From contig JAYJMM010000119.1 of NCBI GenBank assembly GCA_037349105.1, forward strand, positions 310,001 through 374,000: a stretch of 64,000 nucleotides of DNA. Reading direction: 5' to 3'. The notes under the pieces were generated by a model, which saw only the letters and a program-made list of their open reading frames with translations, did no database searches and had not been told where the DNA came from. Shown piece after piece: positions 41,511-53,000 of the stretch. This stretch comes from Limnomonas spitsbergensis. Lineage: Eukaryota > Chlorophyta > Chlorophyceae > Chlamydomonadales. Made by a program: the position numbers and the translations under genes. Position 1 is the first letter of the stretch. Each line of letters starts with the position of its first letter.

Positions 41511-44500
41511 GTGAGTGCCTCCCTCGTGCCCTGGACTTCGGGAAGTCCTTCCTTTGGTATTCCTAATGTGTGTGTGCGTGTTTTCCTGGTTTGGCTCAAG
41601 CTCTTCCTGGTTGTGTTAATTTTGGCCTCTCTGATAGTGGTGGCTCTTTCAGCATTGTTTTCTGGGTGTCTTTCTTGTGTCCCTCCCAGATAGCTCTGCC
41701 TGGACCTTCCGAAAAGGCAGAGGGTGGTGGTTGCTTAAACAAAAACTTGTAATAGCCAGTTGAAGGCAGCTAGACAAAGGCACACACACACACAGCACGC
41801 ATGGTTGAAGGCAATTCAAAAAGGGCACACACACATGCACAAAGAATGCTTGGAATTGGTTCTTGATTTGCACTGGGACGAGGTTCACAGAATACCTCTC
41901 CTTCCCCCCTAAACCCTAGACCCTTAGCTAGTATGAGGTTCCCTTAAACCCACGACACTAGGCGGATAAAGAACCCTTCACCCTCAGCCATCTGCTGCTC
42001 AAAGCAGCTCCTTGCCACATCAAAAGCTGCCGACTTGTAAACCCTACTTGTTTTCCTATCACAAGTGACCCCGTACAGATTGGATTAGCTCATCAAAGCC
42101 TGCGGCCAAACGGGTGGATTCCTTAGTCCGCGCCTCAGGGCAAATTATTTGCAAAGGGACCTCTGTACAGCAGATGACGTTTCAGGGACCTCTGTACAGC
42201 AGATGACGTTTCAGGGATCTATGTACGGCAGGTGTCGTTACAGGGATCTATGTACGGCAGGTGTCGTTACAGGGATCTATGTACGGCAGGTGTCGTTACA
42301 GGGATGTATTGCTAATTTAAGCCAGCGAAGGAGCTAGTTATTGCACGTGTGCCTGTGCCCCCACCTTCTCCATGACGCCCCCTGGTCCTCCACCCTCCAT
42401 GCCGCCCCCTGGTCCTCCACTCTCATACCTGTTTTTCCTCCCCTTCCTCCCAGGCCGCTCCCCGATCCTCCCACCCCGGACACGACGTCTACACTGACCA
42501 TGTCTCCCTCATGAAGTTCCACAATGAGTTCCACGCGTATGCCTCGGGCTCCTGCTCCCGGCCTGAGGCCCTGGACCCCGGGGATCGCCTCCATGTGCGT
42601 CATCTGGATCACACATGCCACTGGAATGATACCATGCACTCGATATATTAGGGACACGTGTTAAGGTTTACGTTCAAGAGTGAACCTTGTGTAGTGATAA
42701 CCCTAAAACATCTAGAGTTTACCTTCACCCTTATCCCTAAACCCGTAAAAATCTGATAACATGCAATGTATCCTCAATGCCTGTGATATATTGACAGCAC
42801 ATGTATATATACTAAAGATTGACTGTTGATAAATGATACAATGATAGCATGCACCGTCCTTGTCATAGCCTTGCATGTCTTTCTCTTGCACAGTGCCTAG
42901 ATGCACCCCTAGCCCCTTTCTGCATGAACCCTGCTAAGCCTACTTGGCCCCAAGTGGTGTGGTGTCATGAGCTATTTTGGGAGCTCTGTGAGTAGCTATG
43001 TGCCCCCCTTCCCCCCCCTCTGATCACCCTTGTGGTGCCACCTGGACAATGATTGTCATACAGGCGCACACACCACTTGAACGGCAACCCATCCCCTCCG
43101 GGCGCCCCTCGACGGCACCTTCAGGTTCTACCACGGCCTGGTTCCCTGTACAGCCTGAGGAGTCTGGGCCTGTTCACTTTGCATTCGGAGAGGCTGAGGT
43201 GAGTGGGGGGTGCAACAAATAATTAATTAACATAAACTTAAGCTGATTGACATTTATAGTTGGCTCTTATTAAAATTAAAATGCATATCTGTGCAAATTA
43301 GAGATGGCACGTGACAAGCCTGACATGACGTTTGAATGGCAGTTGCTGCCAGTCTGTGTAATTTGGGCTTTGAATTAAGGCAACCCAAAAGGTGGGCGTC
43401 CCTTGAACAATCATGGCACGGGGCTAACTAGCCCGACCTCTTGACATTTGTGACGACCTTCCAATATTTGGTCCCCTTGCTTCGCAGCCAAGGAAGAGCC
43501 GGGGTCCCTCGGAATCCAATTTCCTGCTGAAGCTGGAGAAGATGGGCCATGCAAAGGTGTGGCGCTTACTGGGGACACGGTGTGGGGACTGTTTACATGT
43601 CAATGTATGACGTTTGGGGGGGAGGCTGCTTGGAGGCAGTTGTGTGGGCATATGGGGGCTGTTGACTGGTCAAGTGATGCCCTCGGGGAGGGCTGTTTCG
43701 GGGCCGTAAATTGCAGCAAAATTATTGTTCATGCATCCTCTTCATACTGCATTACAGCCCAAATTACACCAGGAAATGCCTAGCCTGGCCTAGCATAGCA
43801 TAGCATAGCATAGCATAGCCTAACCAGGCCTGGCCTGGCCTGGCCTGGCCTAGCCTAGCCTGGCCTAGCCTAGCCTAGCCTGGCCTGGCCTAGCCTGGCC
43901 TAGCCTAGCCTAGCCTAGCCTAGCCTAGCCTAGCCTGGCCTAGCCTAGCCTGGCCTAGCCTAGCCTAGCCTAGCCTGGCCTAGCCTAGCCTAGCCTAGCC
44001 TAGCCTAGCCTGGCCTAGCCTAGCCTAGCCTGGCCTGGCCTAGCCTAGCCTAGCCTAGCCTGGCCTAGCCTAGCCTGGCCTAGCCTAGCCTAGCCTGGCC
44101 TGGCCTAGCCTGGCCTAGCCTAGCCTAGCCTAGCCTAGCCTAGCCTAGCCTGGCCTAGCCTAGCCTAGCCTAGCCTAGCCTAGCCTAGCCTAGCCTAGCC
44201 TAGCCTAGCCTAGCCTAGCCTAGCCTAGCCTAGCCTGGCCTGGCCTGGCCTAGCCTGGCCTGGCCTGGCCTGGCCTAGCCTGGCCTGGCCTAGCCTGGCC
44301 TAGCCTAGCCTGGCCTAGCCTAGCCTGGCCTGGCCTGGCCTGGCCTAGCCTGGCCTAGCCTGGCCTGGCCTGGCCTAGCCTAGCCTGGACTGGACTGGAC
44401 TGGACTAGACTAGACTAGACTAGACAAGCCTGGCCTAGCCTAGCCTAGCCTAGCCAAGCCTGGCCTGGCCTGGCCTGGCCTTACGTAGCTCGGCGCAAAT

Positions 44501-46198
44501 GTATAAGCAGATTTGAATTTCTGAAGCTAGTTTGGATGTTTCATTTCTATTTTTAGCATCTATGGCGTGAAAGTTGTGGTGCCAATGGTTGGATTGGGGT
44601 TATTCACTGCCCCGGGAAATCCCCCATGGAGGGAATGTGGGAGGTGGGACTTTGCATTAATACTGATGGGTGGGTGGGTGGGTGGGCTACTCAAACCTTG
44701 AGGCTGGTCGGAAGCTTGCCTATTGCACTGGAAAGGGGCAGGATTCGTATCTTCCATGCCTTTGGTGCGTCTTTGACAGGTGGCTCCGGAGCCTCGTTGG
44801 TCGAGCCAGCCTGCCTCCCCCCTGCTGGACCCGCACCCTCAAGGTCCGCCTCCAGTGCCGCAGCCTGACCCGAGCCGTAGTGGGCACAGCGTTCTCCTCA
44901 GCGGCCGTTCCTCTGACCCGGGCAGCCGGGCGCTGGGAGGGGCTGGTGGCAGTGAGCCTGGACGTGGCAAGCTGAAGGACGCTCTGGGGGGCACGTGGGT
45001 GGGGGCGGTGGCTGTGGGGCTGATGGATCAGCTGAACCCTGGTAAGAATCAGGGGGCTGGCGGTGAGGCAGCGGCTGGCCGTGGCAGGGCAAAGGTGCAG
45101 CCGCACAGGCCTGGAGCCAGCGGAGAGCAGGTCGACCAGCAGCTTGGCCCGCAGTACCGCCAACAGGAGGACCAGCGGTCTTCTTCAACGTACGGAGAGC
45201 AGGGCGGGGGGCAGTACGATAGCCGTGGGCAGTACAGCGCAGAGCATTCCGGCCAGGTGCAGCCAGCGCGGCTATCTCGCGTGTCTGAGCCTGGCTTTGA
45301 GCAGCCCGCCCGTGAGAAGAGCAACATGTTGTGGGCACCGGCAACTGCCACAAAAGTTCGGGGCTCTATGGGCGTCGCGCCCACCGCTTCTCTCTCCCCT
45401 CTTAACATGCCGCGGCCGCCGCCGCACAAACGTCCATCATTTCTGCAGCGCATTGCCGGCCTGGCCACCAGCGCTAGCACGGCCAAGGCGCCGACCGGGC
45501 AGCGCCCGCGCTCCTCGGACCCTGGCCAGCTGGCGGCACTCCCGCAAGCCTCTCCCCACCCGCCAAGCAGCGAGCGAGGCCAGCCTTTTATGGAGCAGCA
45601 GCAGCAGCAGCAGCAGCAGAGGTGGCCCTCAAGTGAAGTTGAATTCTCATCCGTGCAAGAGGCATCATCTAGGGCGCACCTCAAGCCGCAACCGCTGCAC
45701 GGCACCGATTGCGTGCCGGCGTTCTCGCAGCCGCCGCCTGAGTCCTTCCCGACCCCGACCCGGACGATACCCGTCATGGTTCAGCCGCGCAGGCGCCCCC
45801 CGGCGGTCCTCTCCCATCGGGACGCTCTCAACTACTCCCCGCAACGTCCCGCTGGCACAGCGCCCGGCTCAGAGGCGGCGCCCAGCGCAGTCATGGTGCT
45901 GCCACGGGGAGGACGCGCCCAGCTGCCCCGCTCGCCGTCTCCCTCACCTCCCCTTGCAGAGAATGTGCCAATCAGCGCCAGTACCAGCAGATCCGGAAGC
46001 CCAGATCAGCAGCAGCAGCAGCTGAAGGTGCAGGATCCCTTGGCATCACGGATCGGCAGCAGGTCTTGGACACCTGACCAGCTGTCGGAGGGCAGGCCAC
46101 CACAGGCGGCGTCGGGGCTGAGTACGAACGGGTGGGCATCAGACCTGCCAATCCAGGATGCTCAGCCGCGCATCATCTCCCGCCGCCCAGGTGGATAA
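41412..46198 (+). CDS. Unrecognised protein, last five exons, disordered C-terminus
   Basis: Five exons joined in phase 0 give 620 codons up to TAA at 46196: 41412-41510, 42454-42594, 43064-43198, 43488-43556 and 44780-46198. I do not recognise the family. The first two exons are basic then mixed (RMIRRLSYTDKGKKSAKPP; HVSLMKFHNEFHAYASGSC) and could be folded. The fourth has a short amphipathic stretch, NFLLKLEKMGHAK. The last 472 residues are low-complexity, rich in Pro, Ser, Gln, Gly and Arg, with an eight-Gln run, and look disordered. No signal peptide or membrane segment is seen. The acceptor before 41412 suggests that upstream exons exist; alternatively translation starts at ATG 41448. 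Divergent from DHC1b, but nothing ties it to cilia. Confidence 0.6.
41520..41760 (+). mobile_element. Third copy of the hairpin-tailed repeat
   Basis: A T/C-rich stretch ends GCTCTGCCTGGACCTTCCGA, then AAAGGCAGAGGGTGGTGGTT, the same tail as the minus-strand copies near 14950 and 34240. Confidence 0.45.
42156..42303. repeat. 29-bp tandem repeat, five copies
   Basis: Units GGGACCTCTGTACAGCAGAT then GACGTTTCA (two) and GGGATCTATGTACGGCAGGT then GTCGTTACA (three). Confidence 0.92.
42454..42594 (+). CDS. Unrecognised gene, exon
   Basis: Between CTCCCAG and GTGCGT; reads AAPRSSHPGHDVYTDH to PGDRLH, 47 codons, phase 0. Confidence 0.65.
43064..43198 (+). CDS. Unrecognised gene, exon
   Basis: Between CATACAG and GTGAGT; reads AHTPLERQPIPSGRPS to AFGEAE, 45 codons, phase 0. 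Confidence 0.6.
43488..43556 (+). CDS. Unrecognised gene, exon
   Basis: Between CTTCGCAG and GTGTGG; reads PRKSRGPSESNFLLKL to GHAK, 23 codons, phase 0. Confidence 0.6.
43783..44482. repeat. Pentamer array (CCTAG/CCTGG)n, about 700 bp
   Basis: Runs of AGCCT and GGCCT in mixed order, with short ACTGG and CATAG patches at the edges. In the intron before the last exon of the plus-strand gene. Confidence 0.95.
44780..46198 (+). CDS. Unrecognised gene, last exon (472 codons plus stop)
   Basis: Follows TTTGACAG; reads VAPEPRWSSQPASPLL to IISRRPGG then TAA. Strong GC-rich third positions support coding. The Gln run is encoded by CAG repeats near 45594. Confidence 0.75.
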   Translation: MAPEPRWSSQPASPLLDPHPQGPPPVPQPDPSRSGHSVLLSGRSSDPGSRALGGAGGSEPGRGKLKDALGGTWVGAVAVGLMDQLNPGKNQGAGGEAAAGRGRAKVQPHRPGASGEQVDQQLGPQYRQQEDQRSSSTYGEQGGGQYDSRGQYSAEHSGQVQPARLSRVSEPGFEQPAREKSNMLWAPATATKVRGSMGVAPTASLSPLNMPRPPPHKRPSFLQRIAGLATSASTAKAPTGQRPRSSDPGQLAALPQASPHPPSSERGQPFMEQQQQQQQQRWPSSEVEFSSVQEASSRAHLKPQPLHGTDCVPAFSQPPPESFPTPTRTIPVMVQPRRRPPAVLSHRDALNYSPQRPAGTAPGSEAAPSAVMVLPRGGRAQLPRSPSPSPPLAENVPISASTSRSGSPDQQQQQLKVQDPLASRIGSRSWTPDQLSEGRPPQAASGLSTNGWASDLPIQDAQPRIISRRPGG

Positions 46199-46588
46199 GC
46201 GTTGCTGGGGGCTGGCAGCGCCGGGTACAGTTGATGGCAAGGGATCCTGTGTGTGCAGAATCAATTCTGGTCACCAGCTTGTACATACAGCGAGTAAAGT
46301 TGCTGGGATGACAATTTCCTGACAAAGCGACGGGTGCCCTGCACTGCTGGTGGGTAATGCAGGACTATTAGAGGCACACGCAACGAGGTGTCTGCACATG
46401 CTGGCTGACAGCTGACGCTCAAAACCATGTGACTGGCCATGTGCTGAATGCCTACCGTCTGGCTACCAACGTACGCAACAGGTCCCCACACAGGAAAGCA
46501 TGCAGAATGTTGCGCACAACAGACATGCTGTGTTTCTCAGCTCACAAGGAACATGCACTGTAGAAAGGGACTGCTCCTGAGTTCAGGA
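46199..46588. other. 3' flank of the plus-strand gene
   Basis: Presumably 3' UTR. I see no clear TGTAA polyadenylation signal here; one TGTAA occurs much later at about 47283. Confidence 0.4.
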
Positions 46589-47060
46589 AAGTGCACTTAC
46601 TTTGTGAGATTACGCGGCCAGCATGTGGTGGATGCGCTGCATGTGTGCTTACAGTGCCCTAGCGCGAAGGAGAGGCTAAGGGCGAGAGGTTGGGCAGGCC
46701 CCACGGAGGGCGCCTCGGACTTTCAGCAGATGTACCAGGGCAGGCATGGGTGGGAGGCTCTGGATTTTGTTGAGGACGTGGTAGAATTTGTTGAGGGCTA
46801 GTTTGATGTATTTGTGTTGCCTCCTTGGGGACTGGCTCTTTCCCTTTGTGTCCCTCTCTTGCTTTTAGGGGCGGGGATCTTTCGGTCGGCCTCTCCGTTT
46901 TCTGGGGGGGAGTCTTTGTCCTTTGTGCTCCTCTCTGGCTTTCCTCTTGACTTAAGTTCCTTTTATTTTCCTCCCAACGAGACAGGAATACGGTAGCCCG
47001 CAGGCAGGGGTGGGAAGACCTGGCTTTTGTGGAACTTGTAGTTGGGTGTTTTTAAGGCTA
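46589..47060 (+). pseudogene. Probable LINE 3' fragment
   Basis: An open stretch ends at TAG 46799-46801 and reads VVDALHVCLQCPSAKERLRA with a tail FVEDVVEFVEG, like the cysteine-containing C-terminus of LINE reverse transcriptases. A T/C-rich 3' region follows. 5'-truncated and not functional. Confidence 0.4.
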
Positions 47061-48028
47061 GTCTCTTCAAGGGCAGATTTTGAGCAGGGCCCAGAGGTGC
47101 AACGTCATTGACTTGCAAAAGCAGTCTTCATATGCACAGCCCACACTGCACCAGCAAACACACCGCATTCGGCCAACACAGCACCAGCGTAAGCTGGCCT
47201 CGTCGAAAGCCAGTCAAGCCATCGCATGCACACTCAGTGGTCAGTGTATCAGATTAAGAATGCTGAGTTCAGAGACTGGCCTGTAAAAACGTAACAAAAC
47301 GTCACAAAAACGTCACAGAGACCATATTCGTTGCCACGTCACAAGGCCTAGCACAAGTCAAAAGTTTGTTGGGCACACATGGTTCTCGGGGACTGAGCCA
47401 AAAATGACAGCTTTTACAGATGTATCCCATTATCCAATTGCCAATGACGTTATACCTCTGGGCTCTACTAAAAAAGGATCAGCCGCATGGGCGCCCAGCC
47501 ATCTGGTCGGGAGGGAATGGGAAGTCAAATAGGAAAATAAAGGAGAAAGAAGAATATAAAAAGCCCAACCCCAAAAGGAAAGGGAGTCCGGAGAATTCCG
47601 AGCCCCTTCAGAGTCAAGCGTGCAACAAGTGAAAAAAGAGGATACAAGGCTACTTTGAGTTTAGCTTCCCAGTGGGACATCACACTTGATGCACAGGGCA
47701 ATATCTGTAGAGGCTCAGTGCCAGCCTGAGATGTCTCCTTCTGTACTACCGTTTTATAATTTGTTGGCCAGCCGTTTTCCAGCCGATGTGTCTTATAGAT
47801 GCCCACCATCCCGCAGCCACGCCCACTGCCCCACTCCCAGCAGGCCTTAGCCGAATTCTCTCATTACACCCCTCGATTAGCCCACCTTAGGGGGTTAGCC
47901 GGGCCAAAAGAAATATAAATATGTCGTCTTGAATGGAATTCGGTCGGCGACTGAAGCAACTCAACTTGCGCTCTTGCAGCACCACGCCATATTTGAACAG
48001 GGACCCTAGGTTTATTTATCAACCCCTG
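47061..48028. other. Repeat-like intergenic DNA
   Basis: An A-rich block at 47515-47640 is T/C-rich on the minus strand, like the LINE 3' regions elsewhere in the window. No gene is supported. Confidence 0.4.
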
Positions 48029-48912
48029 TGTCGCACCATAAAGCAGTAATCGTGCCAAAATGGTGTAAGCTGTCCTTACTGCCTTAGAGAGGCTCAAACT
48101 ACTCACAACTAAGGTTCAACACCTGTACATACGTGCCTCTTGTACTACACTGCTGAGGTACAAGGGCTGTAAAGGGGTAACTTGGTACAGCGTACCGCAT
48201 AAGAGCTAAGGCTGGGATAAGGCTGGCCTGCCCGGGCGCCCCTAGCTGTGGGTACCGCCCCTACTTTACTCGCGATGGTTGCTTCGGGTCCGTGGTGGAC
48301 TTCTTCCCCACTGAGTGGCGGACACCTACGGGCGGACTCAGCGTCTACACGCTGGCCGTGAATGCGCAGCGCGTTAAGCTGTGGTTGGAACTTCTAGGTG
48401 ACAGGCGTGGAGCTGGTCGCTTGTAGAGCTGCGACTAAAGGCCTGTCGGGTAGCGAACCCTGCAGGTCGTTATGAGTCACTTACCGCGTGTAGCGGGCGG
48501 AGCCGTAGCCGTAGACTGCGGACGACGTAGTCCTAGGCAGGGCTGGGCTTCGGGCTAGGTGTTCTCGTGCTTGCTAGAAGGCGGGGTCGTTGTTCTAGGC
48601 TTGACTGGCTTAGTGGTACTGGCTTTGATGCACTTCACTGGTTAGGTCTCCGAGATCTAGCCGGTGCTGGTTACAAATAGAGGCCTGTCCACTTAAAAGG
48701 AACGAAGTGAACGTCAAGCGTGCAAGCCGGGATTCAAAGGTCCCGGCAAGCCCTATGCACTGAGTACGGGAAACCCTGCCTCAGACCTTCCCGAAAGTGG
48801 GAAGCTGGGCTCCTAACCCTAAAAGGGGGCTCCGCAGGGAAGCTGCGGAGTCTACGGGGACGCGTCAGCGGACCCTACGGTTTTGGCACGTATACTGCAT
48901 TATACCGTGACA
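48029..48912 (-). mobile_element. Solo or partial LTR (884 bp)
   Basis: Bounded by TGTC...GACA, with the inverted ends TGTCGCACC and CCGTGACA. Its first 245 bp (plus coordinates) are identical, apart from one base, to the start of the neighbouring LTR at 48915; the rest is unrelated. Only GC separates the two. No clear target duplication. Confidence 0.6.
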
Positions 48913-48914
48913 GC

Positions 48915-49965
48915 TGTCGCACCATAAAGCAGTAATCGTGTCAAAATGGTGTAAGCTGTCCTTACTGCCTTAGAGAGGCTCAAACTACTCACAACTAAGG
49001 TTCAACACCTGTACATACGTGCCTCTTGTACTACACTGCTGAGGTACAAGGGCTGTAAAGGGGTAACTTGGTACAGCGTACCGCATAAGAGCTAAGGCTG
49101 GGATAAGGCTGGCCTGCCCGGGCGCCCCTAGCTGTGGGTACCGCCCCTACTTTACTCGCCCCCCGCTCCTCACGGAACGCACACCGGGCGTGCGTGGGGA
49201 GCCGGACTAGGGGTGGTACTGAAATTGAGATCGGAAAAATATGTACACTCAGAACTGGTCAGTTCCCTAACACGGAACCCTCCTAAACACCTAAACAACC
49301 AGTCGGTTTGAACAAAAGAAATCCACTGAAGAAAATCCACTGCAGGAAATTAACACAAGGAAATTCACCAAAGAATACTCACTGAAACCCGTGGCGAACC
49401 CTAGGTCCAACCAAGGTACCGAAAACTCGACTCAGGCCTCTGGGTTCCCGGTCTCTTTCTGGCCTGATCAGGGCATACAGAATCCGGTACCTTCACCATT
49501 GTCATGCTTGTTTGGAAGTCAAGAAAGGGTCAGAACCCCTGAAAAACCATCAGAACTACGGGAAGCCAGCGGCCATCAGAATCCATCAGAAATTGTCAGA
49601 ACCCTTCAGGAATCAGAACGCATCGGAAACCATCAGAAACCAGAATTCCACAGAAACCATCAGAAATCAGAACGCATTGGAAACCATCAGAAACCAGAAT
49701 TCCACAGAAACCCTCAGAAATCAGAACGCATCGGAACCATCAGAAACCAGAATTCCACAGAAACCATCAGAAATCAGAACGCATTGGAAACCATCAGAAA
49801 CCAGAATTCCACAGAAACCATCAGGAATCTACAGCGGGTCGCATGAGAATGAACCGAATCTTCAGTGGGGCTCATCCGGGTCTACAGACTTCTCCTGTTA
49901 TTCAACCCTCAGCTCTTCGTAGGAACACGGAAACCCGCTGCTCTCGCCCCACTGCACCGTTGACA
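48915..49965 (-). repeat. 3' LTR of the methyltransferase-bearing retrotransposon (1051 bp)
   Basis: Bounded by TGTC...GACA (TGTCGCACC at 48915, CCGTTGACA ending at 49965). It lies just past the Pol stop in the element's sense. Its right part holds a 54-bp tandem repeat. I could not confirm a strong polypurine tract at its edge; a purine-rich AAGGGGGACAAAGAGGG lies about 100 bp before it. Confidence 0.65.
49560..49832. repeat. 54-bp tandem repeat in the 3' LTR
   Basis: Units combine CATCAGAAACCAGAATTCCA and CAGAAACCATCAGAAATCAG with AACGCATTGGAAAC; about four to five copies in the U3 side. Confidence 0.88.
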
Positions 49966-50093
49966 CCTGGCCCTAAGCTACAGGAGACGTGTGCAGTAGC
50001 AGCGGTGCTTCTCCCAACCCGCCGCTACAGGTGGCTGGCCCTGTGGCGGTTCTATGGCTATTATCCCTCTTTGTCCCCCTTGGCTGTCTGCCC

Positions 50094-53000
50094 CTAGGCA
50101 GCTGTCTCCTCCTCTGCTCTGGCTGCGTCGGTGGCCGCTTTGGCCCTGCGCTGAACTGCCCTGGGGGTGACGTTGGCTTCTCCTCTGCCCGTTGTGTATG
50201 AAATGTCATACAGCCCGTTGGGCATGGGCCTGGCGATGCCCCGCTCCATCTGTTTAGTGGCCGGATTGGTGGCCATGACCTCCACCTCTGGCTTGTCCAT
50301 GGCTCCTGTCTCCTGGGCTGCTCTGGCGGCTGCCCTGGTTGCCCGGGGCGCTGTCTCCTCGTGATGGGCTGGTTTGTTCGGTACTGCTGCTGCGGCCGGG
50401 CCCGTCACGCTGGTCCCTGATGCTGGCTCGCACCTGGGGCACATCCAATCGCCCTCGGGGATGGCGTAGAGCGCTGGCGCGAGGCAGTCCATGTGCCAGC
50501 CGGTGTTGCATGCGTCGCACAGGAGCATGACGTCCCCCCGGTCGGGTAGGCGGCAGACTTCGCAGGACAGGCTGACGTTGGGCCTGGAGGTGCTGAAATC
50601 CACCCTGCCTTTCAGGTTGGGGAGGTGGCACGGGGAGCAGTTGACTGCGTTCTCTGTTATGGTCAAGCCATCGGCGCCCTCTAGCACCAACGCCCCCGTC
50701 TCCCCCAGCCTCTGCACCCGCAGGATTTCCGGCCTGGCTTTGGGGTCGAGGCTGCGCCGCTCCGAAGCGTACCGGACGAACACGTAATCCCCAACGGCGA
50801 ACCGCCTGACCTGGGGTACATATCCTCCTCCGCGGATCCTGGCGTAGCGCAACTTGTCCCGGTGCTGTGCGATCTTCAGGTGCTCTCCCGCGACCGGAAG
50901 GGCCTCCTTGATCCTGGCCACCCTGGCGAGGAGCAGGTCTGCGGCCTCCTCCACTGTTGCCACTCGCGCTGTGCTCCATAGGTCTGCCCCGACCTTGGAG
51001 GGGAACACTGGCTTCTGCCCGTACAGTACCTCGTAGGGAGCCATGCGCGTAGCCTGCTGAGGCGAGCACCGGAAACCCAGCGCCACCCACGGGACCATCC
51101 TGTCCCACGAGTCATCGCTGCTCCCGTCCCCGCAGCACTTGCGCAGGCCCGTCTTGAGGGTCTGGACAGCCCGTTCGGATAGCCCATCCGCCTGGGGATG
51201 GTTGGCGGAGGTGGTGCGATGGTCAATGAAGCAATCGAGTAACATGTCTTGGAACTCTCCCTGGAACTCTGTCCCCTGATCGGTGACCACCTCTGCGCAT
51301 CCCCCAAACCGTGCAACCACGTTTTGGAAGAATGCCAAGGCCGTCACGTCAGACGCCTTGCTGGGGATGGGGATAAGCTCCACCCACTTGGAGTAGTGCT
51401 CTACACACACCATGACGTACCGGTTGCCCCTAGGCGTGGTAGTGAACGGCCCGCACAGGTCCACACCCCAGCGGAAAAATAAACCCTCAATAGGGAGTGG
51501 GTGCAGGTCTGGCTGCGTGTGATTGAACGTGGACGCCCTTGCCCTGTCGCACACCCCGCACTCCTGGACAGCCTTCCTGACTGCTGCTCTAAGCCCTCTC
51601 CACCAGTGCTGCTGCAGGATCATGAAGGCCGTGCGGTGGCTGCCGAAGTGACCGGTGCTAGCGTGAGCTTCCCTGATTACTGCCTGTCTGTCCTCGGGCC
51701 TGGGAACTACACACCGCCGCCCGTCTGGCATCACCCTTATCAGCACGCCCCCCCTCTCTGGTTCCCACTGGAAAGGTGCGGCTCTGCGCTGCACCCTGGC
51801 CTGTTCCCCTGCTTCTGCCCCAGGGGGGTGCATTTTTGATTGCAGGTAGTGCAGGACTGGCACGTCTGTCCATACGTCCACCCGGGCTGCAGGCCCTGCT
51901 GCGCATCCTGGCGGGTCCACGACCTCCCCTGCTTCGTCGTCAGCTACCCGGACGGGATCTGGGTCTGGGTGAGACTGCCCACCTGGTTCCTGGGCTGCAT
52001 CCGCCCAGTCTGTTGCCGCTGACTCCCCCAAGCATTGCCGATACGTTGCTGCCGCTTCGTCCTCGCCGGAGCATGCTTTGCCTGCACTGGCTAGGGCGCA
52101 ATGTGTGGACGTCAGGGTCATGCCGATAGCGGGGTCGCGGTCCGGGTCTGGTAAACCAGCCCTGCGGGCCAGCTCCCTAGGGATGATCTTGGCCGCCTCG
52201 AGGGCTATGGTGAGCCAAGCCTCGAGAGCCCAAGCATCCATGCACCTGCCCAAGGCGGCCCTCCTATCTCCTTCAGGGAAGTCGGGGCGGGGCAAAGTGG
52301 ACCCCACTGCGTACCCCATGGCCCTCTCCCTTTCATTTGCATTTGGTTCCTGCAGGCCCCCCATGGGCCTGAAAACCATGCCGATCTGCCCGTTCCGGAA
52401 AGCGTAGGATGCGGGGGTGGCCATGAGGCAGGGCAGCGCCCTCCTTGGTTGCCCAGACACATTGATACGGTACCCGCCGTTATCGGGGCAGGCCACGACC
52501 TGCGCCCTACTACCCTCGTCCAGGATGTCATCCACAATACCGTCGTGCGGCCTATGCGATGCCTGGATAACAAACTCAATGTCTGCAGCTGGTGCTAGGT
52601 TGCCCCAGTAGTTGCGCGTGCGGTGGGCATAGGAGCCCACTTGCGCTGCATCAAACAGGGAAGGCCTGCCCAGCATCCTGCACACCTCGCCGAAAGCCTC
52701 TACACTAGCCTTCTCGCTCCTCTGGTTTAGCTGCATAGCGACATTTTCAATCAGGTATGCTGGCGGCTTGGCCCTCTGCAGGAACTGCAAGGAGCCGAGC
52801 AGCTTGATAAGCGGGAAGAAAGACCTGCTCCTGGCCCCCTCGAGCCCCTTGCCCTTGCCTGCAGCCGACAAGTCATGGCACTCCCATCCTGCTACCATAA
52901 ACCACTGGCGACCTTGCTGTGCCCCAACCTCTATGAAGTGCTGGGCAGTAATGGAGTACACGTCCTGGGGCAAAGCCCTGAGCGCCCCCTCGACAGCAGG

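Noticed and set aside
45041..45050. GTAAG inside the last exon of the plus-strand gene as a possible intron donor
   Set aside because: The frame stays open through it and coding composition is continuous, so an intron is not needed.
50254..51108. ORFs in other frames over Pol and Gag (for example 50254-51108, 55181-56011, 58146-59264)
   Set aside because: Shadows of the GC-rich retrotransposon frames; they lack any domain and the real frame carries all motifs.
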